Shown piece after piece: positions 17,647 through 25,292 of a stretch of DNA of 40,690 bases. This DNA comes from an uncultured Chloroflexota bacterium (GTDB lineage Bacteria > Chloroflexota > Anaerolineae > Anaerolineales > Anaerolineaceae), in assembly GCA_902774215.1 (NCBI GenBank), contig CACYHU010000028.1:1-40690 (forward strand), given 5' to 3'. The position numbers and the translations under genes were made by a program. The stretch's first letter is position 1. The number at the start of each line of letters is the position of its first letter. Under the pieces are notes generated by a model. That model had not been told where the DNA came from. It was given only the letters and a program-made list of their open reading frames with translations, and searched no databases.

Positions 17647-18696
17647 TTAAATTTTCTTGCGGGCTGTGTAATTTGTGATGAATGTCTGAATGCTGATGAA
17701 GATCAGAAGCAGCACGCCGGTCGCGATCTTCCCCCACCAGGACAGCAGATTGCCGTTGAAGGTGATGAGGGTCGGAATGACGGATTTCAGCAGCACACCG
17801 ACAAGTGTCCCGAGCATATTGCCGACACCGCCCGTCAGAAGGGTCCCGCCGATAACTGCGGAAGAGATCGCTTCCAGTTCACCGCCCTGCAGGGAAAGGT
17901 TCCAGCCGGACTTTACATAGAGTGCGTAAGCAACACCCGCGAGCACCGAGCAGAAGCCGTTGAAGCCGTAAACCAAAACCTTAGTTTTGCCAACCGGAAG
18001 CCCCATCAGCTTCGCGGACTGTTCGTTGCCGCCGATTGCGTAAATATTGCGTCCGAAGCGGGTCCGCTGAAGAATGAAGAAACCGATCAGGATCATTGCG
18101 ATGAAGAGAATGAAGTTCAGGTTTATGAAAGCGATCGGCTTTACCTTGACCCATTCGCCATCGACATAATGCTTAAAATAGATCTTCCAGCTTGCCAGAG
18201 AATCGATCCACGGATGGGAGATCGTCAGGGATTCGCGGCTGATCAGGGAACATACACCGCGGGCAAGGAACATACCGGTCAGTGTGGTGATGAAAGGCGG
18301 TACGTTCAGATAGTGGATCGTGGCACCCATCAGCAGACCAAGACCGATACCAACGACAAAGGAGAACAGAATGCAGATTGCAGGGTGAATTCCCATCACC
18401 CCGGTCCCGTAGGCGATGATCATACCGGTGAGGCTGGCAACTGCCGCGACCGAAAGGTCAATGCCGCCGGTGATAAGCACCATGGTCATCCCTACAGCGG
18501 AGATTCCGTAGTAAGAGTTGTCAAGGAACATATTGATGAACGTCCGCAGCGTGGTGAAACCGACATTTCCGTACATGATGGCGCCAAATGCGTAAATGAT
18601 CAGGAAAATCAGGATGGCCGCATAAACCATAATGAAATTCGGATTGAAAACTTTATTCCAGAAGGTCTGGCGTTTTGAGGAAGTTTTATTTGCCAT
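17647..18696 (-). CDS. yjfF: Furanose-type sugar ABC transporter permease YjfF
   Basis: This 349-residue inner-membrane permease is recognisably related to E. coli YjfF, one of the two permeases of the galactofuranose transporter. Shared features include GISAVGMTMVLITGGIDLSV in the second and third helices (near residues 65-84), FITTLTGMFLARGV (near 135), AIGGNEQSAKLMG in the coupling loop, and GGTLLTGGVGNMLGTL near 285. A short polar N-terminus precedes the first helix. It follows ytfT by 1 bp and ends just before a strong terminator. YtfT should be its heterodimer partner. The downstream arabinose genes suggest that the substrate here may be arabinofuranose instead of, or as well as, galactofuranose. 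Confidence 0.9.
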   Translation of the reverse strand: MANKTSSKRQTFWNKVFNPNFIMVYAAILIFLIIYAFGAIMYGNVGFTTLRTFINMFLDNSYYGISAVGMTMVLITGGIDLSVAAVASLTGMIIAYGTGVMGIHPAICILFSFVVGIGLGLLMGATIHYLNVPPFITTLTGMFLARGVCSLISRESLTISHPWIDSLASWKIYFKHYVDGEWVKVKPIAFINLNFILFIAMILIGFFILQRTRFGRNIYAIGGNEQSAKLMGLPVGKTKVLVYGFNGFCSVLAGVAYALYVKSGWNLSLQGGELEAISSAVIGGTLLTGGVGNMLGTLVGVLLKSVIPTLITFNGNLLSWWGKIATGVLLLIFISIQTFITNYTARKKI

Positions 18697-18697
18697 C

Positions 18698-19765
18698 TTA
18701 TGCCTCCTTCAGTGAAGGGTTCTTCTTCGCAAATTTCTTTGAGAAGAAATTCCGGACCGGTTCAGACTGCAGCACAATAACGACCGCGATGATGAGGGCT
18801 TTGAAAGCCATCGTTGCTTCGGAAACGATACCGAAGTAGTAAACGAAAGTAACGATCGTACGGATGATGATCGATCCGATAACGGTACCGGCAAGGCTGA
18901 ATTTACCACCGTTCATGTTGGTCCCGCCGATGACCACCGCAAGGATGGCATCCATCTCGTAGTTCAGACCGGCGTTATTCGAGTCGTTCGACATAATGCG
19001 GCTGGAGTAGATCAGACCGGAAATCGCTGAGAGCAAACCTGTGAGCGCGTAGACGATGATGATCACTTTGGTCGCGTCGATACCTGCCAGGCGGCTTGCG
19101 CTGCGGTTAATACCGACGGATTCAACAAAAGTACCGAAGGCTGTTTTGCGGACAAAAATATACATCAATATGATCACAACGATCGTTATTATGATCGGCA
19201 TCGGCAGCGCGAACAAATGCCCCTGACCGATAACACGGAAGGGAGAATACTGCGTGGTGAACTGTTTCCCGTTGGTGACGATCTGCGCCACACCGCGTCC
19301 GCATACCATCAGGACCAGTGTTGCAATGATCGGCTGGATGTTGCCGACACCGATAAGGAAACCGTTGAACATCCCCATAAGAACACATACAAACAAAGGA
19401 ACCAGGATCGCCATCCAGAAAGGCTTTACAGTATAGTCGCCCGGGGTATTATAGACCAGGACGTCCCAGCGCATGAATTTCAGGGCAATGGCTCCTGCAA
19501 CCGCTACCAGGGCACCCACCGAAAGGTCTGTGCCGCCCAGCGCGATGACAAGTGTCATGCCCAACGCGATAATGGTGATTTCCGCGGAACGGTTGACGAT
19601 ATCGATCAGAGAGCCGTAAAGCATTCCGGTCGCCGGCTGATAACTGATTTTGAAGAAATCAGGCCGTTTGATCAGACATACGAGGAGGATCAGTAATTCC
19701 GCAACCACTGCCCAGAAAATTTTCGACCTGGTTATGTCAGATAAATTAAACTTCTTTTTGCTCAT
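18698..19765 (-). CDS. ytfT: Furanose-type sugar ABC transporter permease YtfT
   Basis: The 355-residue polytopic permease strongly resembles E. coli YtfT. Matching segments include GSLIDIVNRSAEITIIALGM (near residues 50-70), VIALGGTDLSVGALVAVAGA, NIQPIIATLVLMVCGRGVAQ (near 140), SVGINRSASRLAGID in the coupling loop, and a late DSNNAGLNYEMDAILAVVIG. The C-terminal tail is basic. Its ATG overlaps the ytfR stop by 4 nt (ATGA), which indicates coupled translation. It partners YjfF to form the membrane channel for the sugar delivered by YtfQ. Confidence 0.9.
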   Translation of the reverse strand: MSKKKFNLSDITRSKIFWAVVAELLILLVCLIKRPDFFKISYQPATGMLYGSLIDIVNRSAEITIIALGMTLVIALGGTDLSVGALVAVAGAIALKFMRWDVLVYNTPGDYTVKPFWMAILVPLFVCVLMGMFNGFLIGVGNIQPIIATLVLMVCGRGVAQIVTNGKQFTTQYSPFRVIGQGHLFALPMPIIITIVVIILMYIFVRKTAFGTFVESVGINRSASRLAGIDATKVIIIVYALTGLLSAISGLIYSSRIMSNDSNNAGLNYEMDAILAVVIGGTNMNGGKFSLAGTVIGSIIIRTIVTFVYYFGIVSEATMAFKALIIAVVIVLQSEPVRNFFSKKFAKKNPSLKEA

Positions 19766-21285
19766 GCTTTCACCTCTTCCAATGCCGAAGCACCTTCAGC
19801 AATGATATTCAGAATGTCCTGCTGCGTGCAGTTTTCCCCATTGATTTCGGCAACCTTGCGGCGGTCACGCATGATCTCAATGCGGTTGGAACAGCGGATG
19901 ATCTCATCCAGTTCGGAGCTGATGAAGATCACAGACTGTCCTTCATCGCACATTTCCAGCATCAGACGCTGAATTTCCGCTTTCGCACCGACATCGATAC
20001 CGCGGGTCGGTTCGTCCAGGATCAGTACATCCGGATTTGTTGCCATCCAGCGGGCAAGGATCACTTTCTGCTGGTTGCCGCCGGAAAGTTCACCGATTTT
20101 CTTTTCAGCGTCCGGTGTGGCAATACCAAGGGCTTTGATATATTTATCAGACAGTTCATCCTGCTCTTTCCGGCTGATCGGATGCATGAAGCCCCTGCGT
20201 GCCTGAAGAGCAAGAGCGATGTTTTCGCGGATCGTCAGGTCACCGATGATCCCGTCGCGTTTCCGGTCTTCCGGACAGAAAGCGATCTTATTGGCGATGG
20301 CATCATGCGGCTGGCGGATGTTGACAGTCTGCTCATTCTTTTTGATCTCACCGGTTTCGGTACCTTTTACTCCGAAGAGCATTTCAGCTGTTTCTGTACG
20401 TCCTGACCCCAAAAGGCCGGCAAATCCCATCAGTTCACCTTTCTTCAGGTTAATGGAGACATCCTCTACAGAACCTTTGATACCGATATGGCTTGCAGTG
20501 AGCATATAAGGAGCATCCGGATCCACATTGGCCCGTTTCAGGTTGAAAATCGTATCCATATCCTTACCGACCATCTTTGTGACCAGTTCAACTTTGGATA
20601 ACTCATCAATGTTATAAGAACCAATCAGGTGCCCGTTGCGGAGGATCGTCATACGGTCTGAGATCTGATAGATCTGGTCAAGGAAGTGGGTAATGAAAAT
20701 GATTCCCATGCCTTCCGCTTTCAGTTCCCGCATGACTTCAAACAGCAGTTTCACCTCATTATCATCAAGAGATGAAGTCGGCTCATCCAGAATGAGGATC
20801 TTTGCCTGAATGTCAACGGCACGCGCAATGGAAACCATCTGCTGTATGGCGGTAGAATAAACATAAAGCGGCCGGGTCACGTCGATATCCATATGGAAGC
20901 GCAGCATCAGTTCTTCCGCGCGTTTGTTGATTTCTTTCCAGTTGACCTGTCCGTGTTTCATCGGCTGTCGTCCCGCAAAGATGTTTTCAGCTACGGTCAG
21001 GTTCGGGCAGAGGTTTATTTCCTGGAACACCGTGGATATCCCCATGGAAATGGCATCCTGCGGTGAGGTCGGTGTGATCTCTTTCCCGTCAAGAATGATC
21101 TGTCCGGCATCTTTGTGATTCACACCGGTCAGGCATTTGATCAGCGTAGATTTTCCGGCGCCGTTTTCTCCCAGCAGGGAGTGTACTTCACCGGCTTTCA
21201 GATTGAAATCAACTTTGTCCAAAGCTTTGACGCCAGGAAACTGGATTTCGATCTGTTTCATTTCGAGAATATATTCGTTAGCCAA
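19762..21285 (-). CDS. ytfR: Furanose-type sugar ABC transporter ATP-binding protein YtfR (TTG start)
   Basis: This dual-domain ATPase drives the YtfT/YjfF permease. It is placed at a TTG start (21285-21283) because AAGGAGGA lies 5-6 bp upstream. The open frame to an ATG at 21378 runs through two hairpins and encodes no family sequence. The protein is then 507 residues. Domain 1 has Walker A GENGAGKST, signature YSTAIQQMVSIARA (the YtfR form) and Walker B ILILDEPTSSLD. Domain 2 has the degenerate GLLGSGRTETAE, signature LSGGNQQKVILARW and Walker B LILDEPTRGID. Similarity to E. coli YtfR is visible along its full length, including FCPEDRK and IFITHFLDQIYQ. The hairpins upstream probably reduce its expression relative to ytfQ. 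Confidence 0.92.
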   Translation of the reverse strand: MANEYILEMKQIEIQFPGVKALDKVDFNLKAGEVHSLLGENGAGKSTLIKCLTGVNHKDAGQIILDGKEITPTSPQDAISMGISTVFQEINLCPNLTVAENIFAGRQPMKHGQVNWKEINKRAEELMLRFHMDIDVTRPLYVYSTAIQQMVSIARAVDIQAKILILDEPTSSLDDNEVKLLFEVMRELKAEGMGIIFITHFLDQIYQISDRMTILRNGHLIGSYNIDELSKVELVTKMVGKDMDTIFNLKRANVDPDAPYMLTASHIGIKGSVEDVSINLKKGELMGFAGLLGSGRTETAEMLFGVKGTETGEIKKNEQTVNIRQPHDAIANKIAFCPEDRKRDGIIGDLTIRENIALALQARRGFMHPISRKEQDELSDKYIKALGIATPDAEKKIGELSGGNQQKVILARWMATNPDVLILDEPTRGIDVGAKAEIQRLMLEMCDEGQSVIFISSELDEIIRCSNRIEIMRDRRKVAEINGENCTQQDILNIIAEGASALEEVKA

Positions 21286-21300
21286 GGTGTCCTCCTTATC

Positions 21301-21370
21301 AAAAAATACAGGACGGAAGAGCGATTTCTCATCCGCCCTGTATTTTGAAGCTCCCCTTTCGGGGAGCTTC
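21301..21370 (-). terminator. Double stem-loop between ytfQ and ytfR
   Basis: On the minus strand, 17 bp after the ytfQ stop, a perfect 10-bp stem GAAGCTCCCC/GGGGAGCTTC closes a GAAA tetraloop (21347-21370). Next comes a longer stem of AAATACAGG with CCTGTATTT, extended by CGGA/TCCG and GAG/CTC (21304-21345), which runs into six T residues (21306-21301). The second element looks like an intrinsic terminator. Its T run is only about 4 bp from the ytfR ribosome binding site. Partial read-through and mRNA stabilisation would give far more YtfQ than membrane components. Confidence 0.75.
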
Positions 21371-21387
21371 GGGATCATTACAATTTA

Positions 21388-22395
21388 TTAGTACTGGCGG
21401 CTGTCGATGACGTCAGCGGCTTTGATGGAAGTGGTGCTTCCGCCGTCGTTATCTTCAAGAACGATTCCGCCGTCCATATCGTAGACGAATTCTTCCGGAT
21501 GTACGATTTCCTTGGAGAATTCTTCACCGGCTTCGATGCGTTCGATGAATTCTTCAACGGTCGGGCCATACAGCGGTGTGCATTCGACGGTGCAGTTCAT
21601 GTCGCCGGCAACGATGGCGTCGAAAGCGGCCTTCACAGAGTCACAGCCAACGATGATGATGTCTTTGCCAGGAACGAGGCCGGCAGCCTTGATGGCGTCA
21701 ACAGCACCGAGAGCCATGTCATCGTTCTGGGCGATGAGGACATCGATCTTGTCGAGGGATTTCAGCCAGGATTCCATGACAGCCTGACCTTCAGCGCGGG
21801 TGAAGTTACCGGACTGCTGGGCAGCGAGTTTCAGGAAAGGATATTCTTTCATGGCAGCGAGGTTACCTTCAGTGCGACCGACCTGAGCGCCGGAACCGGT
21901 GGTACCTTCCATGATGACGACCTGGACGTCTTCGCCGTCACGGCCGAGGGACTTCATATATTCACCAGCCCATGCAACCTGGCGATAGCCTTCTTTGACG
22001 AAGTCACCACCGAAAGCGGCAACGTAGTCGATCTGGTCAGCGCAGGAGGGCATGCGGTCCAGCAGGATCAACGGAATTTCAGCTTCGTTGACTTCCTTCA
22101 GAACTTCGTCCCAACCGGTTTCAACAACGCCGGTGAAGAGGATGTAGTCAACACCCTGGGTGATGAAGTTGCGCAGTGCTTTGATCTGGTTTTCCTGTTT
22201 CTGCTGAGCATCGTCATAAACCAGGGTCCAGCCTTCATGATTTTCAATGGTGCTGTTGACACTGTCGGTGTTGGCGGTACGCCAGTCAGATTCCTGACCG
22301 ATCTGGGAGAAAGCGATGGTGAGATCCTTCGCTTCAACGGCTACACAGCTGATTGCGAGAACAACAAGCAATGCAAAAACTAAAAACTTTTTCAT
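21388..22395 (-). CDS. ytfQ: Furanose-type sugar-binding protein YtfQ
   Basis: The 335-residue exported protein captures sugar for the YtfRT-YjfF transporter. It resembles E. coli YtfQ (galactofuranose binding) through IAFSQIGQESDWRTANT at the mature N-terminus, DDAQQKQENQIKALRNFITQGVD, GWDEVLKEVNEAEIPLILLDR, QSGNFTRAEGQAVMESWLK, and AQNDDMALGAVDAIKAAG. The signal peptide has a hydrophobic core at residues 4-20. Cleavage after VEA (residue 22) seems more likely than lipidation, although a Cys occurs at 17. AAGGAG lies 7 bp before the ATG. It is first in its operon and divergent from the histidine kinase. A close paralogue, the lipoprotein at 24205-25230, is part of the sensing locus. Confidence 0.93.
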   Translation of the reverse strand: MKKFLVFALLVVLAISCVAVEAKDLTIAFSQIGQESDWRTANTDSVNSTIENHEGWTLVYDDAQQKQENQIKALRNFITQGVDYILFTGVVETGWDEVLKEVNEAEIPLILLDRMPSCADQIDYVAAFGGDFVKEGYRQVAWAGEYMKSLGRDGEDVQVVIMEGTTGSGAQVGRTEGNLAAMKEYPFLKLAAQQSGNFTRAEGQAVMESWLKSLDKIDVLIAQNDDMALGAVDAIKAAGLVPGKDIIIVGCDSVKAAFDAIVAGDMNCTVECTPLYGPTVEEFIERIEAGEEFSKEIVHPEEFVYDMDGGIVLEDNDGGSTTSIKAADVIDSRQY

Positions 22396-22710
22396 TATAA
22401 ACTCCTTTTTGATTTTTGAAAAAAGCTTTTCAGTTCCTTCGAACTGTTTCTGTAATCATTTTATATGGAGTATGAAAAAATAACATTCAGTATTTTTTGA
22501 TGTTTGCCTGAAAATTTTTTGATATTTTTCTGCCTGTTTATATTAAAACGATAAAAATTTTTTAAAATCGTAGTTTTTTTTAGATTTACGGGAGTTTACC
22601 CTCATCACCGGATCTATAAGCGGCTTTGATTCGTATTCTTCTGATTTTTGATGATTCTGATATAATAATGAAACACTTTGAATGATTTCAGGCTGAATGG
22701 TTTTGAAATA
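22396..22710. other. Divergent regulatory region between ytfQ and the histidine kinase
   Basis: This 315-bp AT-rich gap contains the start regions of two opposite transcripts. On the plus strand TATAAT at 22661-22666 would start the kinase transcript near 22673. On the minus strand a TATAAAAT-like word near 22460-22468 lies about 70 bp before ytfQ. Long A/T tracts occur around 22470-22570. The likely binding region for the YesN-type regulator is here, but I could not identify a clear repeated operator by eye. Confidence 0.5.
22661..22666 (+). promoter_or_regulatory. -10 box of the histidine kinase gene
   Basis: A consensus TATAAT lies 44 bp before the preferred kinase start at 22711. No clear -35 hexamer is seen 16-18 bp upstream. 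Its position argues against the TTG at 22678 as the main start, since that would leave a leader of only about five bases. Confidence 0.4.
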
Positions 22711-24165
22711 ATGGCAAAAGGATCTGAATTTTCCTCGAACAAACAAAGCATTACACAGCAGATCAACGGTCTGCTGCTGCCGATTTTTATCGTCATGGCG
22801 GTCATGGTCGCTGTTTTCAGTACCATGCTGCTTTCGATCAACTATCGTTATGAAGATGCGATGCAGAGCATGGTGATCGCGGCTGATTTTAATAAGGAAT
22901 TTAAAAATAACCTGGATCTTGCCATGTACAATCACGTCATTCACCCACGCACAAAAAATTCGATCGCACAGCTGCCGATGGATGAGCTGAACAATGCTGA
23001 AGCCGTTTTGAACAGGCTTGAAGGCGTAACTACCCTGCCGGATAACCGGTGGCGGCTGCAAAGCATGCTCAACATGTGCCGGAACCTGCGCACCTATATG
23101 ATCGAAATTGCGGAAACCGATTCTTATGATAAACGTATGGAACTGCTTGACAGAAATATCCGGGATGAAACCGGGCTGACCACGCTTATCCAGGAATATA
23201 TGGATGATTTTATTCATGATGAAGTCCAGGAACTGGCTCGATTGCGTGTAGATCTCAATCGAAAAAGTGCTATCCTGATTGGCAGTGCGGTGATCACCAT
23301 GATTGTTTTATTTCTGACGATCGTCACTTATTCGATGGTGGTGAACCGCAGGATCACAACACCCATCATAGCGCTCACAGAAAAAGCAAAGCAGTTTGGT
23401 AAGCGGGATTTTTCACGTGCAAAGCCAATCGAGACCAATATTACCGAGCTGGAGATCCTGGATACCAGCTTTAACGAAATGACGGACCATCTTTCGGCAT
23501 TGATCGGGAAGCAGATCGAAAACGAGCGGTCCCTGCATCAGGCTGAGCTTGAACTTCTGCAGGCGCAGATCAATCCGCATTTCCTGTACAATACGCTCGA
23601 CTCCATCGCCATCCTGGCGGAATCCGATCGTGAGGAGGATGTGGTAGACATGATCACAAGCCTCAGCACCTTTTTCCGAAATTCACTGAGCGAGGGTGAG
23701 GATATTCATTCACTGCGCTCGGAAATGGCTCAGGCAGTCTCCTATCTTGAGATACAGCAGATCCGTTACAGCGATATTTTGACTTATTCGATCAGTATTG
23801 ATGAGAATATTCAGGACTGCCTGATCCCCAAGCTGATCCTGCAGCCGCTCATTGAAAACGCTCTCTACCATGGCATAAAAAACCGCAGAGGGCGCGGTTT
23901 GATCACGATCACCGGCGGAAGAGAGGGCAGCTGCATTCTCCTCCGGGTCCGGGATAACGGGATCGGGATGGACAGTGAGCAGCTTGAAATGCTGCAGAAC
24001 GGGATCTATCAGCAAAAACAGGGAAGCTTCGGATTGTGGAATGTACATCAGCGTATCCGCCTTTATTGCGGAGAGCCTTATGGATTGAGTTTTGAAAGCG
24101 CCCCCGGTGAAGGGACGACAGTCACAGTCACCCTGCCCGGAGAAGGGGTCGTAGTCAGGGAATAG
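22711..24165 (+). CDS. Sensor histidine kinase (LytS/YesM type)
   Basis: This membrane histidine kinase probably senses an extracellular sugar signal and phosphorylates the YesN-type regulator at 25293-26873. From the ATG at 22711 it has 484 residues. A first membrane helix lies at about 19-42, an extracytoplasmic helical sensor domain at about 45-185, a second helix at 188-212, then HAMP and His_kinase. The phospho-accepting His is in QAQINPHFLYNTL (about residue 290). The ATPase part has PLIENALYHGIKN (N box), VRDNGIGMD and GSFGLWNVHQRI. A TTG at 22678 would add 11 residues but lies too close to the likely transcription start. The ribosome binding site is weak at both. The stop overlaps a heptamer repeat, and the sugar-binding lipoprotein follows. 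Confidence 0.88.
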   Translation: MAKGSEFSSNKQSITQQINGLLLPIFIVMAVMVAVFSTMLLSINYRYEDAMQSMVIAADFNKEFKNNLDLAMYNHVIHPRTKNSIAQLPMDELNNAEAVLNRLEGVTTLPDNRWRLQSMLNMCRNLRTYMIEIAETDSYDKRMELLDRNIRDETGLTTLIQEYMDDFIHDEVQELARLRVDLNRKSAILIGSAVITMIVLFLTIVTYSMVVNRRITTPIIALTEKAKQFGKRDFSRAKPIETNITELEILDTSFNEMTDHLSALIGKQIENERSLHQAELELLQAQINPHFLYNTLDSIAILAESDREEDVVDMITSLSTFFRNSLSEGEDIHSLRSEMAQAVSYLEIQQIRYSDILTYSISIDENIQDCLIPKLILQPLIENALYHGIKNRRGRGLITITGGREGSCILLRVRDNGIGMDSEQLEMLQNGIYQQKQGSFGLWNVHQRIRLYCGEPYGLSFESAPGEGTTVTVTLPGEGVVVRE

Positions 24166-24195
24166 GTGTCAGGTATCAGGTGTTAGATGTCAGGG
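24155..24195. repeat. Degenerate heptanucleotide repeat (TCAGGTN) between kinase and lipoprotein genes
   Basis: Units TCAGGTA, TCAGGTG, TTAGATG and TCAGGGA follow a strict 7-bp period, preceded by a degenerate TCAGGGAATAGG. The array spans the kinase stop codon (24163-24165) and an ATG at 24187. That argues that the true start of the next gene is further downstream. Confidence 0.7.
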
Positions 24196-24204
24196 AAGGG
24201 GAAT

Positions 24205-25230
24205 ATGGGAGTGAAGATGAATGGAAAAATGGTAAGGTTCAAGTGTTTTTCAGAAATTGAGCTGAAATCGATATTTCTAATTTCCTGTCTTTTGTTTCTT
24301 GTTCTCATTCTCACCTCCTGTTCCGCGCCGCAGAAGACCGGCAGTGAGGAAAGTGATCTGATCGTCGTCGGTTTTTCTCAGGTGGGCTCGGAAAGTGACT
24401 GGCGTGAAGCCAATACGGTCAGCATGGTTGAAGCTTTTTCTGTGGAAAACGGCTATCGTTTGATTTTTGACGATGCCCAGCAGAAACAGGAAAAGCAGAT
24501 CACTGCCATCCGCAACTTTATCAACCAGGAAGTGGACTATATCGTGCTGGCACCGATAACGATGGAAGGCTGGGATACGGTCCTGACAGAGGCAAAAGCT
24601 GCCGGCATTCCGGTGATCATCGTGGATCGTATGGTCGATACAAACGATCCGGACCTTTTCACCTGCTGGGTCGGCAGCGATACACGCAGGGAAGGCGATA
24701 TCGCGGTGAAGTGGATGGAAGAGAATCTTGCCGGTCCGCTCCGTATTGTCCATTTGCAGGGGAATATCGGTTCATCCGCACAGGCCGGGCGGACGGATGG
24801 TCTGGAGGCCGGTTTGAAGGAAAATAAGGATTGGACGCTGGTCTTTCAGGCTCCAGGCGACTTTGTCCAGGCAAAAGGTCAGGAGTTGATGGAAGAAGTA
24901 CTGTCAGAAGGAATTGATTTCAATGTGATCTACGCTGAAAATGACAATATGGCCTATGGTGCGATCGATGCTTTGAAGGAACATGGCATCGTTCCCGGAA
25001 AGGATGTGAAAATCATCAGTTTTGATGCTGCTCACGATGCCCTGAATTTGGTTCTTTCAGGTGAACTGACACTTGATGTTGAATGCAACCCGCTTCACGG
25101 TCCGCGCGTTCGTTCCCTGATCGAACAGCTCGAACGCGGTGAAACCCCGGAAAAATTCACCTACGTGGATGAAGTACTTTTTGACGCTTCAAATCTCACA
25201 GAAGAGATCATTGCACAAAGGGGATATTAG
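24205..25230 (+). CDS. Sugar-binding lipoprotein, YtfQ-like, likely co-sensor
   Basis: This type I sugar-binding protein is anchored by a lipoprotein signal: hydrophobic residues about 20-36 then lipobox LTSC. The start at 24205 is preferred because AAGGGG precedes it. An earlier ATG at 24187 sits inside a repeat, and 24217 is also possible. The mature part parallels YtfQ: GFSQVGSESDWREANT, DDAQQKQEKQITAIRNFI, GWDTVLTEAKAAGIPVIIVDR and AENDNMAYGAIDALKEHG. No permease or ATPase gene accompanies it, and it lies directly downstream of a sensor kinase. It therefore probably presents its ligand to the kinase rather than, or in addition to, feeding a transporter. It may also donate sugar to the YtfRT-YjfF complex. 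Confidence 0.85.
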   Translation: MGVKMNGKMVRFKCFSEIELKSIFLISCLLFLVLILTSCSAPQKTGSEESDLIVVGFSQVGSESDWREANTVSMVEAFSVENGYRLIFDDAQQKQEKQITAIRNFINQEVDYIVLAPITMEGWDTVLTEAKAAGIPVIIVDRMVDTNDPDLFTCWVGSDTRREGDIAVKWMEENLAGPLRIVHLQGNIGSSAQAGRTDGLEAGLKENKDWTLVFQAPGDFVQAKGQELMEEVLSEGIDFNVIYAENDNMAYGAIDALKEHGIVPGKDVKIISFDAAHDALNLVLSGELTLDVECNPLHGPRVRSLIEQLERGETPEKFTYVDEVLFDASNLTEEIIAQRGY

Positions 25231-25292
25231 CTAAGCGAAAACGATATTTTTGATTTCCGGCCATAATCCTGTGCGGCTGATTCTAATAAATA

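Noticed and set aside
21286-21378. Upstream ATG extension of ytfR
   Set aside because: It runs through two hairpins and encodes no family sequence. A TTG with an ideal ribosome binding site explains the start better.
22543-23217. 224-codon minus-strand open frame opposite the histidine kinase gene
   Set aside because: It overlaps the kinase sensor domain on the other strand, has no family match and no ribosome binding site.
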